Assembly (NCBI GenBank): GCA_024641735.1
Contig: JAHECN010000009.1
Location: 1-38,211, forward strand
DNA: 38,211 nucleotides
Source: Gemmatimonadota bacterium
Lineage (GTDB): Bacteria; Gemmatimonadota; Gemmatimonadetes; Gemmatimonadales; GWC2-71-9
Direction of reading: 5' to 3'
Shown: in pieces, positions 15,558 to 22,753 of the stretch
Layout: the number at the start of each line of letters is the position of its first letter
How positions within the stretch are numbered: position 1 is the stretch's first letter
Made by a program: the position numbers and the translations under genes
Notes under the pieces: generated by a model
The model's database searches: none
The model's input: only the letters and a program-made list of their open reading frames with translations
What the model was told of the DNA's origin: nothing

Positions 15558-16529
15558 CTAGTCGGGGAGGACAGCGGCGAAGCGGCGGACGACCTCGCCG
15601 GCCGGCTCGATCGCATCGATCCGCCCCACCGATTTGCCGGCTTGCCAGTACTCTATCGTGCCGGTCGTGTCGAGTGAGGCGCGTTTCAATTGCCAGAGGG
15701 AGCGCAGCGCGTAGATCGTGCGCATCCAATGTTTGGTACGTCGTCCACGGAGCATCCACCGTGCTACAGGGCCAGCCCTGAGGCCCATCCGCTCGACCTG
15801 TGGTGTCCGGATAATGGCGACCGGCACGCCAGTGATCCGTTCGGAATGGACGATCGCATCTTCTCCGGCATCGACGATGGCGGCCTTGTATGCGTCACTC
15901 GCCAAGCATTCGGTCGTCGCGATGAAACGCGTTCCGCACTGCACCGCGGCGTAGCCGAGGTCGAGCATGGCACGGAATTGCTCGGGCGCTCCGACGCCGC
16001 CGGCCCCGATGACTGGCAAGCCGAACGGGGAAAGTTCCGCCAGTAGCTCCTCCGCGTCACGACCTCCGGCATGTCCGCCGGCGCGCTTGTTGACCGCGAT
16101 CAGTCCATCCACTCCCCCCGCGACCGCCTTCTCCGCCCATTTTGCCTCGGTGACGTCGTGGTACACGACCCCACCCGCGTCGTGCACCCGCTCCACCACC
16201 CACCTGGGGTTGCCCAGCGAGGTGATGAAGAAGCGGACGCCCTCCTCAAGCGAAATGGTGATCCACTGCTCCATGCGGGTGCGATAGGCTTGGGAGGACT
16301 GCTCGATCAGCGCGTTCATCCCGATCGGTTTTGAGGTCAGGGAGCGGATCAGGCGGAGTCCGGCCCGGTAGTCGTGCCCGTGGACATAAGTCATGGCGAT
16401 CGGCTGCACCACGCCGATCGCGCCAGCCTCGGAGACCGCCGCCACCAATTCAGGATTGGAACAGGGGTACATCGGGCCGCAAATGAGGGGGACCTCGATC
16501 CCGATCTGTCTGGTGAAGGGGGTTTCCAT
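15558..16529 (-). CDS. Nitronate monooxygenase-like FMN enzyme (short form)
   Basis: A 323-residue TIM-barrel flavoprotein of the nitronate monooxygenase / 2-nitropropane dioxygenase-like family. It starts METPFTRQIGIEVPLICGPM, the usual first strand. His153 lies in the glycine-rich AGGHAGG loop expected near the flavin; phosphate-binding segments follow as VIGAGGVGAPEQF (173-185) and CGTRFIATTE (198-207). No signal peptide. The family oxidises nitronates, but relatives act as enoyl reductases in lipid or polyketide synthesis, and the sequence does not decide. Its ATG overlaps the stop of the DUF4442 gene (TGATG), so the two are translated together; a hotdog thioesterase-like partner favours a role with acyl thioesters, which is inferred. 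Confidence 0.87.
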   Translation of the reverse strand: METPFTRQIGIEVPLICGPMYPCSNPELVAAVSEAGAIGVVQPIAMTYVHGHDYRAGLRLIRSLTSKPIGMNALIEQSSQAYRTRMEQWITISLEEGVRFFITSLGNPRWVVERVHDAGGVVYHDVTEAKWAEKAVAGGVDGLIAVNKRAGGHAGGRDAEELLAELSPFGLPVIGAGGVGAPEQFRAMLDLGYAAVQCGTRFIATTECLASDAYKAAIVDAGEDAIVHSERITGVPVAIIRTPQVERMGLRAGPVARWMLRGRRTKHWMRTIYALRSLWQLKRASLDTTGTIEYWQAGKSVGRIDAIEPAGEVVRRFAAVLPD

Positions 16530-17002
16530 CAGGCAGGCCCCAAGCGCCAGGTGACCGTGGCGATCGCGACCACGTCCCCGTCGGCATCGGTAATCGTCGC
16601 CGTCACGTCAGCGTCTACAGGCTCCAACTCGACCTCCGGGGGGTGTGCCGTACTCTCGGCGACGAGCCGACCACGGGCCTTCTTGAGATAAGTGATCTGG
16701 AGGCCGGTCACGATGCCGCGAATGGTGGCCGGAACCGCCGTCAACATGGCGATACCACTGGTGACCTCGGCGAGATTGACGAGCGCGATCGCATGGACCG
16801 AGCGCAAATGATTCCGTACCGCGCGCCGATCGCGGAGCGACATGATCACGTGTCCTGGCTCCAGCACCTCCACCCGAGCACCGATCGAGCCGGTATAGGG
16901 CACCGCGCGCCCGAGCAATCGGGAAAAGAGCCAGCGTCCACCGGGCAGGCGGTGGAGCCGATGCCAGAGTGCCAGGAGCCGGGGTGCAAAGGGTGTGGAC
17001 AT
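16529..17002 (-). CDS. DUF4442 hotdog-fold protein (thioesterase-like)
   Basis: A 157-residue cytosolic protein with the pattern of DUF4442, a hotdog-fold family related to PaaI-type acyl-CoA thioesterases. Visible features are an N-terminal helix region, the strands VEVLEPGHVIMSLRDRRAVRN (44-64), the central helix motif VHAIALVNLAEVTSGIAML, and the final strands DADVTATITDADGDVVAIATVTW. The asparagine/glutamate in LVNLAEVTSG occupies the position of the catalytic acid in related thioesterases, but activity is unproven for the family. It overlaps the following nitronate-monooxygenase-like gene by one base and lies 51 bases after the methyltransferase-like gene. Confidence 0.82.
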   Translation of the reverse strand: MSTPFAPRLLALWHRLHRLPGGRWLFSRLLGRAVPYTGSIGARVEVLEPGHVIMSLRDRRAVRNHLRSVHAIALVNLAEVTSGIAMLTAVPATIRGIVTGLQITYLKKARGRLVAESTAHPPEVELEPVDADVTATITDADGDVVAIATVTWRLGPA

Positions 17003-17053
17003 GGGATGGAAGCAACCCGGAGTGGGTGGCTGGCGGCAAGTCGGTCCGCGAAC

Positions 17054-17644
17054 TCAGCGTCGCCGGCGACCGCGCCGGGACCGGGGCAGGGCGGCTTCCT
17101 CGGGGGAGATCGGCGGGAAGGCGGCGCGTGGCGTGAAACGACTCCGCATGGGGAGCCAGAGTCGGGTGCTTCGGCGATAGAACTCGTACTCTCGGCCGAA
17201 GCGTCGTTGCAGTTCATGCTCTTCGACCGGTCGGATCAGCACGTGCCAGAGGAGAGCGAGGAGGCCGAAGTACCCCACCAGGAACGCGGAACCGGCATAC
17301 ACGAAAACGCCGAATCCCTGCGCCATCATCGTGGCCATGACCGGATTGCGGAGCCACGCGTACGGCCCGCTCACGACGAGGCGCGCTGGAGGCGTCAGGA
17401 AGAGGGTCAGTCCGTCGCTCCACCACGAGAGGGTGAGGCGGCTCCAGAGGTTGGCCGACGAGGCGATGGCGAGCACGGCCAACCCGAGCGTGGGCAGGGG
17501 GTCCAATCCCAGATGATGCAGCTCTTCCGCTTGCTGCCAGCGGACGATGGCGCGTGGCACCAGATAGAGAAAGAACCACCAACTGAGCGCGGTCTGCACC
17601 GCCGCGACGGCAAGTTGCCACACAACAGTTACCGGGTGGCGCAT
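17054..17644 (-). CDS. Isoprenylcysteine carboxyl methyltransferase-like membrane protein
   Basis: A 196-residue integral membrane protein of the ICMT/phospholipid-methyltransferase-like family. Hydrophobic segments lie near residues 8-30, 50-65, 95-120 and 120-140. The family signature is clear: VVSGPYAWLRNPVMATMM (about 90-107), followed by a C-terminal region with PVEEHELQRRFGREYEFYRRSTRLWLP that forms the S-adenosylmethionine site. The tail is strongly basic (RSRRGRRRR). Bacterial members mostly have unknown substrates, though some methylate lipid-like or isoprenoid carboxylates. Its position inside a run of two flavin enzymes and a thioesterase-like protein suggests lipid-type chemistry; that is inference only. 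ATG at 17644 lies 33 bases after the preceding gene's stop. Confidence 0.85.
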   Translation of the reverse strand: MRHPVTVVWQLAVAAVQTALSWWFFLYLVPRAIVRWQQAEELHHLGLDPLPTLGLAVLAIASSANLWSRLTLSWWSDGLTLFLTPPARLVVSGPYAWLRNPVMATMMAQGFGVFVYAGSAFLVGYFGLLALLWHVLIRPVEEHELQRRFGREYEFYRRSTRLWLPMRSRFTPRAAFPPISPEEAALPRSRRGRRRR

Positions 17645-17677
17645 ACTTCCTCGGGAAATCGGGTGACGCCGCCGGAG

Positions 17678-19141
17678 CTACTTCTCTCCGGCAGCCGCGG
17701 CGACCGATCCCGCCAACAGGAAGTCCAGCACGTCGAGTGCCGAGTAGCTGGTGCGACCATTGAGGAAGTCGGCGATTGTCGTCAGGTCATCACCACTGGT
17801 GAGGAGCTGCGTTTCCTGATAGCCGTCCTCACGGAATTGCCCGATGCCGATGTTTGCCATCAGCGAATTGCAGAGGCAGCGGCGGCCCGTGGTTTCCGCC
17901 TCCAAGCCACCTTTCTTGACGTAATCGGCAATCGGTTCGGACGCGCAGCGGAACCCGATCTTCTTGTCGTCGCGGACGTATGCGGTCCGCAAGTATCCCA
18001 TGTCGCAAATCCGCTTGCGCGGAATCCCGGCATGTGCATCGCCACTCCACGTCACGACCTTGAACGGGTAGCCGGTCGGTGAGGCGAGCGGGTCGGTGCG
18101 GACGGACACTTCTCCACGCAGCGCGCTCTCCAGCACAGAGCGCTTGAGCTCAGCGGAGAAGCCCGACTCATTCGAATAAGCAAAGAGCGTCCCGACCTGA
18201 ATGCCGGCGGCACCAGCCGCGCGCGCTGTGGCGTAGCGGGTCGGCCACCCCTCGCCGCCAGCCAGCCAGAACGGAAGTCCAAGGGCGGCGATCTGCGAGA
18301 GGTCGACGATGTCGCGCTCGCCGTAGATCGGTTCACCGGATTCGGTCAGGACCATTTCGCCACGCGGCGGGGCGTTGTGGCCACCCGCCGTCGGGCCTTC
18401 GATCACAAACCCCTGCACGCCACCACCGCTCTTGCGCGCCAGCATGGTCGCGAGGGAATTGGACGCCACGATCGCAAGAAACGCGGGACGCCGCACCGGA
18501 ATCGGCGTGGCGCCATCCCAGTGGTCTGCGGGGTCGAGCGAGATGTATTCGACGCGCCCTTCCTCGAGACCGACCACGTCCATCTTGAGCGAGGCTTTCT
18601 CGTGCTTGGCGAAGGCATCCAGGACAGGCGGGATGTCGCGCGGAATGCCCGCGCCCATCAGGATGTAGTCCACGTCGGCGAGCATGCAGCCATAGAGGGC
18701 GGCCAGGTTGGGCCGCTGGATCTTGGTCAGCAGGTTGGCGCCGACCAATCCGGTGTGCCCTTCCTTGGCGAGCCAGACCTCGACGAACGCCCCGAGCATC
18801 TGGGCTTCCTCGCGCTCGCGGCGCACGACCTGCTTGTACATCGGCAGCAGCGCATAGGGCTTTCCCGGTTCGCGGCCTTCCGGCAGGAAGTACTTCGCGA
18901 GGAAACCGTCGGCGGCCCGACGAATCGGGAAGGCGGCAAGCGCGCGCCGCATATGACCGCCGGGATCGCCGTCTTGCAGGCGGCGGACCAGCACCGTGTC
19001 GATCCCCGTGGCAGAGATCACCCCGAGCTGTCCGGCGCTTGCGACGGCGTGCGCCAGGCGCCAATCGGAAACGGCAACACCCATCCCACCCTGAATGATC
19101 TGGGGGAGGGGTCGAGTCGTGGTGGCAGTATCAACCGTCAA
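17678..19141 (-). CDS. Nitronate monooxygenase/PfaD-like FMN enzyme (long form)
   Basis: A 487-residue TIM-barrel flavoprotein. The N-terminus (PQIIQGGMGVAVSDWRLAHAV) is the first strand of the nitronate-monooxygenase fold, EGPTAGGHNAPPRG is the glycine/histidine flavin loop, and GIQVGTLFAYSNESG the phosphate-binding end. It is about 160 residues longer than the neighbouring family member; the C-terminal extension carries a close cysteine pair, Cys422 and Cys424, in RRCLCNSLMANIGIG. Long forms of this fold include the PfaD enoyl reductases of polyunsaturated fatty-acid synthases, but no synthase is near. The start is TTG: it overlaps the helicase stop (TTGA), AAAGGAAG lies at proper distance, and no ATG is available before residue 20. 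Confidence 0.85.
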   Translation of the reverse strand: MTVDTATTTRPLPQIIQGGMGVAVSDWRLAHAVASAGQLGVISATGIDTVLVRRLQDGDPGGHMRRALAAFPIRRAADGFLAKYFLPEGREPGKPYALLPMYKQVVRREREEAQMLGAFVEVWLAKEGHTGLVGANLLTKIQRPNLAALYGCMLADVDYILMGAGIPRDIPPVLDAFAKHEKASLKMDVVGLEEGRVEYISLDPADHWDGATPIPVRRPAFLAIVASNSLATMLARKSGGGVQGFVIEGPTAGGHNAPPRGEMVLTESGEPIYGERDIVDLSQIAALGLPFWLAGGEGWPTRYATARAAGAAGIQVGTLFAYSNESGFSAELKRSVLESALRGEVSVRTDPLASPTGYPFKVVTWSGDAHAGIPRKRICDMGYLRTAYVRDDKKIGFRCASEPIADYVKKGGLEAETTGRRCLCNSLMANIGIGQFREDGYQETQLLTSGDDLTTIADFLNGRTSYSALDVLDFLLAGSVAAAAGEK

Positions 19142-20463
19142 GGGCGACTTCCTTTCGGGGTACGTCCGCGCGCGGGCTTGCGAGGGCCACTACCGCGCGA
19201 GGCGGTGGCCGAAGGAGCCGATGGAGACGCGGCACGTCGGGCGGCCTTCTCCTTGGCGCGGGCACGTTCGTCAGATTTCCGGGCACGAATCGCGGCGATC
19301 CGTTCGGCGATTGGCACTTCCAGCGCGACGGCCGCCTTCGCCTTGTAGTCGAAGTCCGGAATCGTCACACGGGGCAAACGCTTGCCGAGGACGCGCTCGA
19401 TCGAGCGGATCTCGCTCTCTTCCTCATTCGAGACGAAAGTAAAGGCGTCGCCCGTGGCTTCCGCGCGGGCTGTCCGCCCGATCCGGTGGATGTAGTCCTC
19501 CGGCACCAGCGGAACATCGAAGTTCACGACATGTCCGAGCTCTTCGATGTCGATGCCGCGTGCGACGATGTCCGTCGCCACGAGAACGCGGTACTTCCCC
19601 TTCTTGAAGCCTGCGAGCGCGTCGGTCCGTTGCGCCTGCGACCGATTGCCGTGAATCCGTTCCGCCGGAATGCCGTTCTTGGTGAGGAAGGCGTGCAGCC
19701 GGTTGGCGCGATGCTTGGTGCGCGTGAAGACCAGCACTTCCTGCATCTCGCCGCGTTGCAGCAGCGTCAGCAGCAGGGAGGACTTCAGCTCCTGCGGCAC
19801 CGGGTAGAGCGCCTGCGTGATGCCGACGGCCGGCTTCGACTGCCGCTCCAGATTGATCATCGCCGGATCATGAAGCAGCTCGCGCACCAGCGTCATGATC
19901 GGTGGCGGCATCGTGGCGGAGAAGAACAGCGTCTGCCGCTTCGCCGGAATGTGCTTGAGGACACGACGAATATCCGGGAGGAAGCCCATGTCGAGCATCC
20001 GATCCGCTTCGTCGAGCACCAGATATTCAATGCCCGGCAACTTGGCGTACGGCTGCTTGAAGTGGTCGAGCAGGCGCCCAGGTGTGGCGATGATCACATC
20101 GACACCGCTCCGGAAGGCGTGCTCTTGCGGTCCCATGCTGACGCCACCAAATACCGCGGCACCCGTCACCGGGGTGTGCACCGCGAGGTCGTTGAGGTCG
20201 GCGAGGATCTGGGCTGCCAGTTCGCGAGTCGGGGTGATCACCAGAACGCGCGTGGTGCGGCGCGGCTTGTCGATCAGCTTGTGGAGAATCGGGAGCAAAA
20301 AGGCCGCGGTCTTGCCGCTGCCGGTCTGGGCACAGGCCAACACGTCCCGGCCCGCCATGGCGGGCGGGATGGCGTCTGCCTGGATGGCGGTCGGGCGGGT
20401 GAAACCGAGCTCCTTGATGCCTCGGAGGAGATCGGGGTGAAGCTCGAGCTTACTAAACGGCAC
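19138..20463 (-). CDS. DEAD-box ATP-dependent RNA helicase (RhlE-like)
   Basis: A 441-residue RNA helicase. All core motifs are present: Q motif GFTRPTAIQ (20-28), Walker A AQTGSGKT (45-52), PTREL, the DEAD tetrad in LVLDEADRMLD, SAT in FFSATMPPP, and HRIGRTARAE for motif VI. After the RecA-like pair comes a basic, low-complexity tail rich in Arg, Lys, Ala and Ser, typical of RhlE proteins and likely to bind RNA. The GTG at 20463 is chosen because AGGA precedes it by six bases and it gives the usual short start before FSKLELHPDLLRGI; a TTG at 20496 is possible but has no ribosome-binding site. It acts in RNA remodelling, ribosome assembly or decay. The 3' end overlaps the long nitronate-monooxygenase-like gene. 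Confidence 0.92.
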   Translation of the reverse strand: MPFSKLELHPDLLRGIKELGFTRPTAIQADAIPPAMAGRDVLACAQTGSGKTAAFLLPILHKLIDKPRRTTRVLVITPTRELAAQILADLNDLAVHTPVTGAAVFGGVSMGPQEHAFRSGVDVIIATPGRLLDHFKQPYAKLPGIEYLVLDEADRMLDMGFLPDIRRVLKHIPAKRQTLFFSATMPPPIMTLVRELLHDPAMINLERQSKPAVGITQALYPVPQELKSSLLLTLLQRGEMQEVLVFTRTKHRANRLHAFLTKNGIPAERIHGNRSQAQRTDALAGFKKGKYRVLVATDIVARGIDIEELGHVVNFDVPLVPEDYIHRIGRTARAEATGDAFTFVSNEEESEIRSIERVLGKRLPRVTIPDFDYKAKAAVALEVPIAERIAAIRARKSDERARAKEKAARRAASPSAPSATASRGSGPRKPARGRTPKGSRP

Positions 20464-20590
20464 GCAAGGTCCTGGGTCAAAGACGTAGTTTCGCAACCAG
20501 CAAGTTAACGACCCAGTCTCCCAATTGCCGACCGGATCGTTCCCATTGTCTCAGATCGTACGCAGGCTCGCGGGGGGAGGTTCGGGGGCT

Positions 20591-21844
20591 TCAGCCTGCG
20601 GCGGAGGCGCTCCGCGCCATCAATTTGGTCGACAATGGCCCGACGGTGAGGCCTTGAACGATGATCGAAAAGCAGACCACCACATAGGTAACTGTCACCA
20701 GCGCATCACGTTCCGGTCCCATGGGGAGGGAGAGCGCCAGCGCCACGGAGATCCCTCCTCGGAGACCCGACCAGGTCAGGAGCGTCACCGCGTTGTCGGT
20801 AAATTGACGAAAGCGTGACGCCATGGCGACCGGGATGATCACCGAGATCCAGCGGGCGAGCAGGACCAGCGGGATGGCGATCAGGGCCGCCCGGAGGATC
20901 GGGGGGGTGACCTCGAGGATGATGATTTCGAGTCCAATCAGGACGAACAAGCCGGCGTTGAGGAACTCATCGACTAGCGACCAGAAGGCGTCCAAGTGCT
21001 CACGAGTCGTGGCGGACATGGCGAGTTGCCGCCCCTGGTTGCCGATCATCAGGCCGGCAATGACCATCGCCAGCGGGCCCGAGAGGTGCATCGCGTTGGC
21101 CAGGGCATACCCCCCTGTCACCAGGGCGAGGGTCAGCAGGATCTCCACTTGATGGTTGTCGACGCTGCGCAGCATCAGGAAGACGACATATCCCGCCACC
21201 GCGCCAAAGACGATCCCACCCACGGCCTCGACCAGAAAGAGCTCCGCCACATGTCCTGCCGAAAGCGCCCCCCCCTCCCGGACCAGTTCGGCGATCACCA
21301 CGAACACCACGACCCCAATCCCGTCATTGAAGAGGGATTCTCCGGTGATTTTCGTCTCGAGCCCTTGCGGGACGCCGGCCTTCCGGAGGATCGCCCCGAC
21401 CGCGATCGGGTCGGTCGGTGAGATGAGGGCGCCAAACAGCATCGCCCAGACGAGCGGGAGCTCGAGTCCGACCAGGTGGAAGAGCCACCAGCTCCCCAGC
21501 CCGACGACGACCGTCGAAATCAGCACGCCTGCGGTGGCCAAGGAGGCGATGATCCATTTCTGGGCCAGCAGGCGCTCAAGATCGACGTGCAACGCCCCCG
21601 CGAAGAGCAGCGCGCCGAGCATCCCATTCATCAAGGTGGCGTCGAAGTCGACGGCCTGAAGGAAGCGGGTGAAGTGGCTCACATCGATCAAGCCTGCGCG
21701 CCCCAGGACCACCATCCCAAGCGAGCTCACCAGGGCGATCACCATCAGCCCGATGGTGGCGGGCAGCCGGATGAAGCGATGGTTGACCCACGCGAAGAGC
21801 GCAGCGAGGGTGGTAAGGATCGCGAAGGCGTGAAAGACGGTCAT
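20591..21844 (-). CDS. CPA1-family Na+/H+ antiporter (NhaP-like)
   Basis: A 417-residue inner-membrane antiporter with about 12 hydrophobic segments. The ion-binding motifs of the cation:proton antiporter-1 family are intact: SPTDPIAVG with Thr144-Asp145, GESLFNDG with Asn173-Asp174, and WSGLRGGISVALALSLP in the C-terminal half with the conserved arginine. It should exchange cytosolic Na+ (or K+/Li+) for protons. No C-terminal TrkA or cNMP domain is present; the protein ends soon after the last helix. The ATG overlaps the stop of the DUF1080 gene (ATGA), so its translation is probably coupled to that exported protein. A weak hairpin around 20562-20599 at the end of the gene has no T-run. Confidence 0.93.
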   Translation of the reverse strand: MTVFHAFAILTTLAALFAWVNHRFIRLPATIGLMVIALVSSLGMVVLGRAGLIDVSHFTRFLQAVDFDATLMNGMLGALLFAGALHVDLERLLAQKWIIASLATAGVLISTVVVGLGSWWLFHLVGLELPLVWAMLFGALISPTDPIAVGAILRKAGVPQGLETKITGESLFNDGIGVVVFVVIAELVREGGALSAGHVAELFLVEAVGGIVFGAVAGYVVFLMLRSVDNHQVEILLTLALVTGGYALANAMHLSGPLAMVIAGLMIGNQGRQLAMSATTREHLDAFWSLVDEFLNAGLFVLIGLEIIILEVTPPILRAALIAIPLVLLARWISVIIPVAMASRFRQFTDNAVTLLTWSGLRGGISVALALSLPMGPERDALVTVTYVVVCFSIIVQGLTVGPLSTKLMARSASAAG

Positions 21845-22626
21845 GGAGACTCGGGGATCGAGGGGCTCGGCGTGGCGAGCGGACGAACCCAGATGTTTCG
21901 GTATTGGACGGCGGAGCCATGTTCCTGCAGCATGATCGGCAGGGCATCCTCGTGCGCGACGTAGGGCTCGCGCACCATGTGCGAGGTTGGGCCGAGGAGC
22001 AGTACGTCCTCCTGCACCAGCACACCGTTGTGCAACACCGTCATCCGAGCGGGAACCGCGAGTCGTCCATCGGCGCTGAAGATTGGGCGACGAAAGATGA
22101 TGTCATGGCTCTGCCACTCGCCAGGCGGGCGCGACGCGTTGACCAGCGGTGGGTACTGGCCATAGATCGCGGCGGCCTGACCGTCGGCGTAGACCGGGTT
22201 CTCCCAGGAATCGAGGACTTGGACCTCGTAGTGGCCCATCAAATAGACACCACTGTTGCCGCGATCCTGCCCGTTCCCCGCGGGCGGGTTGGGCGACCGC
22301 CACTCCACATGCAGCTGGACATCGCCGAACGCGCGCTTGGTGCGAATGCCGCCACTGCCGGGAACGATCTCGAGCGCCGAGCCGACAATGCGCCACGGCA
22401 CCGCGCCGCCTTCCGGACGATCGCGCTGCCACGCGTCGAGTGAGCTGCCATCGAAGAGGACGATCGCATCGGATGGCGCCGGGACCGGCGGGCCTGCTGG
22501 GCCGGGATGCACCAGCACCGGCTTGGGCCGGGTCAGTGAGTGTTGCGGCCACTCCGTCGGCTCCTGTGCCGTGAGGGAAGTGACGAGCACGCAGGTGAGA
22601 CAGACAGCAATAGAAGATCGCGGCAT
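21841..22626 (-). CDS. Exported DUF1080 (3-keto-disaccharide hydrolase-like) protein
   Basis: A 261-residue exported protein with a DUF1080 jelly-roll domain, a concanavalin-like fold whose members include enzymes cleaving 3-keto-glycosides. Signal peptide: residues 1-20 (MPRSSIAVCLTCVLVTSLTA). The domain runs from about residue 52 (IVLFDGSSLDAW) through WRIVGSALEIVPGSGGIRTKRAFGDVQLHVEW, the loop DRGNSGVYLMGHYEVQVLDS, and WQSHDIIFRRPIF, to the last strand YRNIWVRPL. These are the family's standard signatures. ATG at 22626 is chosen for its GAGGAACCC ribosome-binding site and proper signal peptide; an earlier in-frame ATG adds seven residues. It is the first gene of a two-gene operon with the antiporter and is divergent from the amidohydrolase cluster. 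Confidence 0.88.
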   Translation of the reverse strand: MPRSSIAVCLTCVLVTSLTAQEPTEWPQHSLTRPKPVLVHPGPAGPPVPAPSDAIVLFDGSSLDAWQRDRPEGGAVPWRIVGSALEIVPGSGGIRTKRAFGDVQLHVEWRSPNPPAGNGQDRGNSGVYLMGHYEVQVLDSWENPVYADGQAAAIYGQYPPLVNASRPPGEWQSHDIIFRRPIFSADGRLAVPARMTVLHNGVLVQEDVLLLGPTSHMVREPYVAHEDALPIMLQEHGSAVQYRNIWVRPLATPSPSIPESP

Positions 22627-22753
22627 GGGTTCCTCGGGGGACTTCATATGACGGGTGGCAGTTGTAACTTACCCCGCTGACGCCGAATGGTCGCCCCGCA
22701 CGCCCGGGCGAATGGATCGGGTCGGTTCCGCTCTTCCCCAGGAGAACACCATC
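22627..22753. promoter_or_regulatory. Divergent intergenic region between DUF1080 and amidohydrolase operons
   Basis: This 127-base gap must hold promoters for both sides. The plus-strand gene has AGGAGA at 22740-22745. The AT-richest part, GGCAGTTGTAACTTACC at about 22655-22671, is the likeliest promoter area, but I could not place a clear -35/-10 pair. Confidence 0.4.

Noticed and set aside
17678-19141. A polyunsaturated fatty-acid synthase (Pfa) locus, suggested by the PfaD-like long flavin protein
   Set aside because: No ketosynthase, acyltransferase, dehydratase or carrier-protein gene is within the window, so only the broad family is assigned.
20562-20599. GCAGGCT/AGCCTGC inverted repeat as terminator of the antiporter gene
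   Set aside because: The stem is 7 pairs with a 24-base loop, it overlaps the last codons, and no T-run follows; too weak to annotate.
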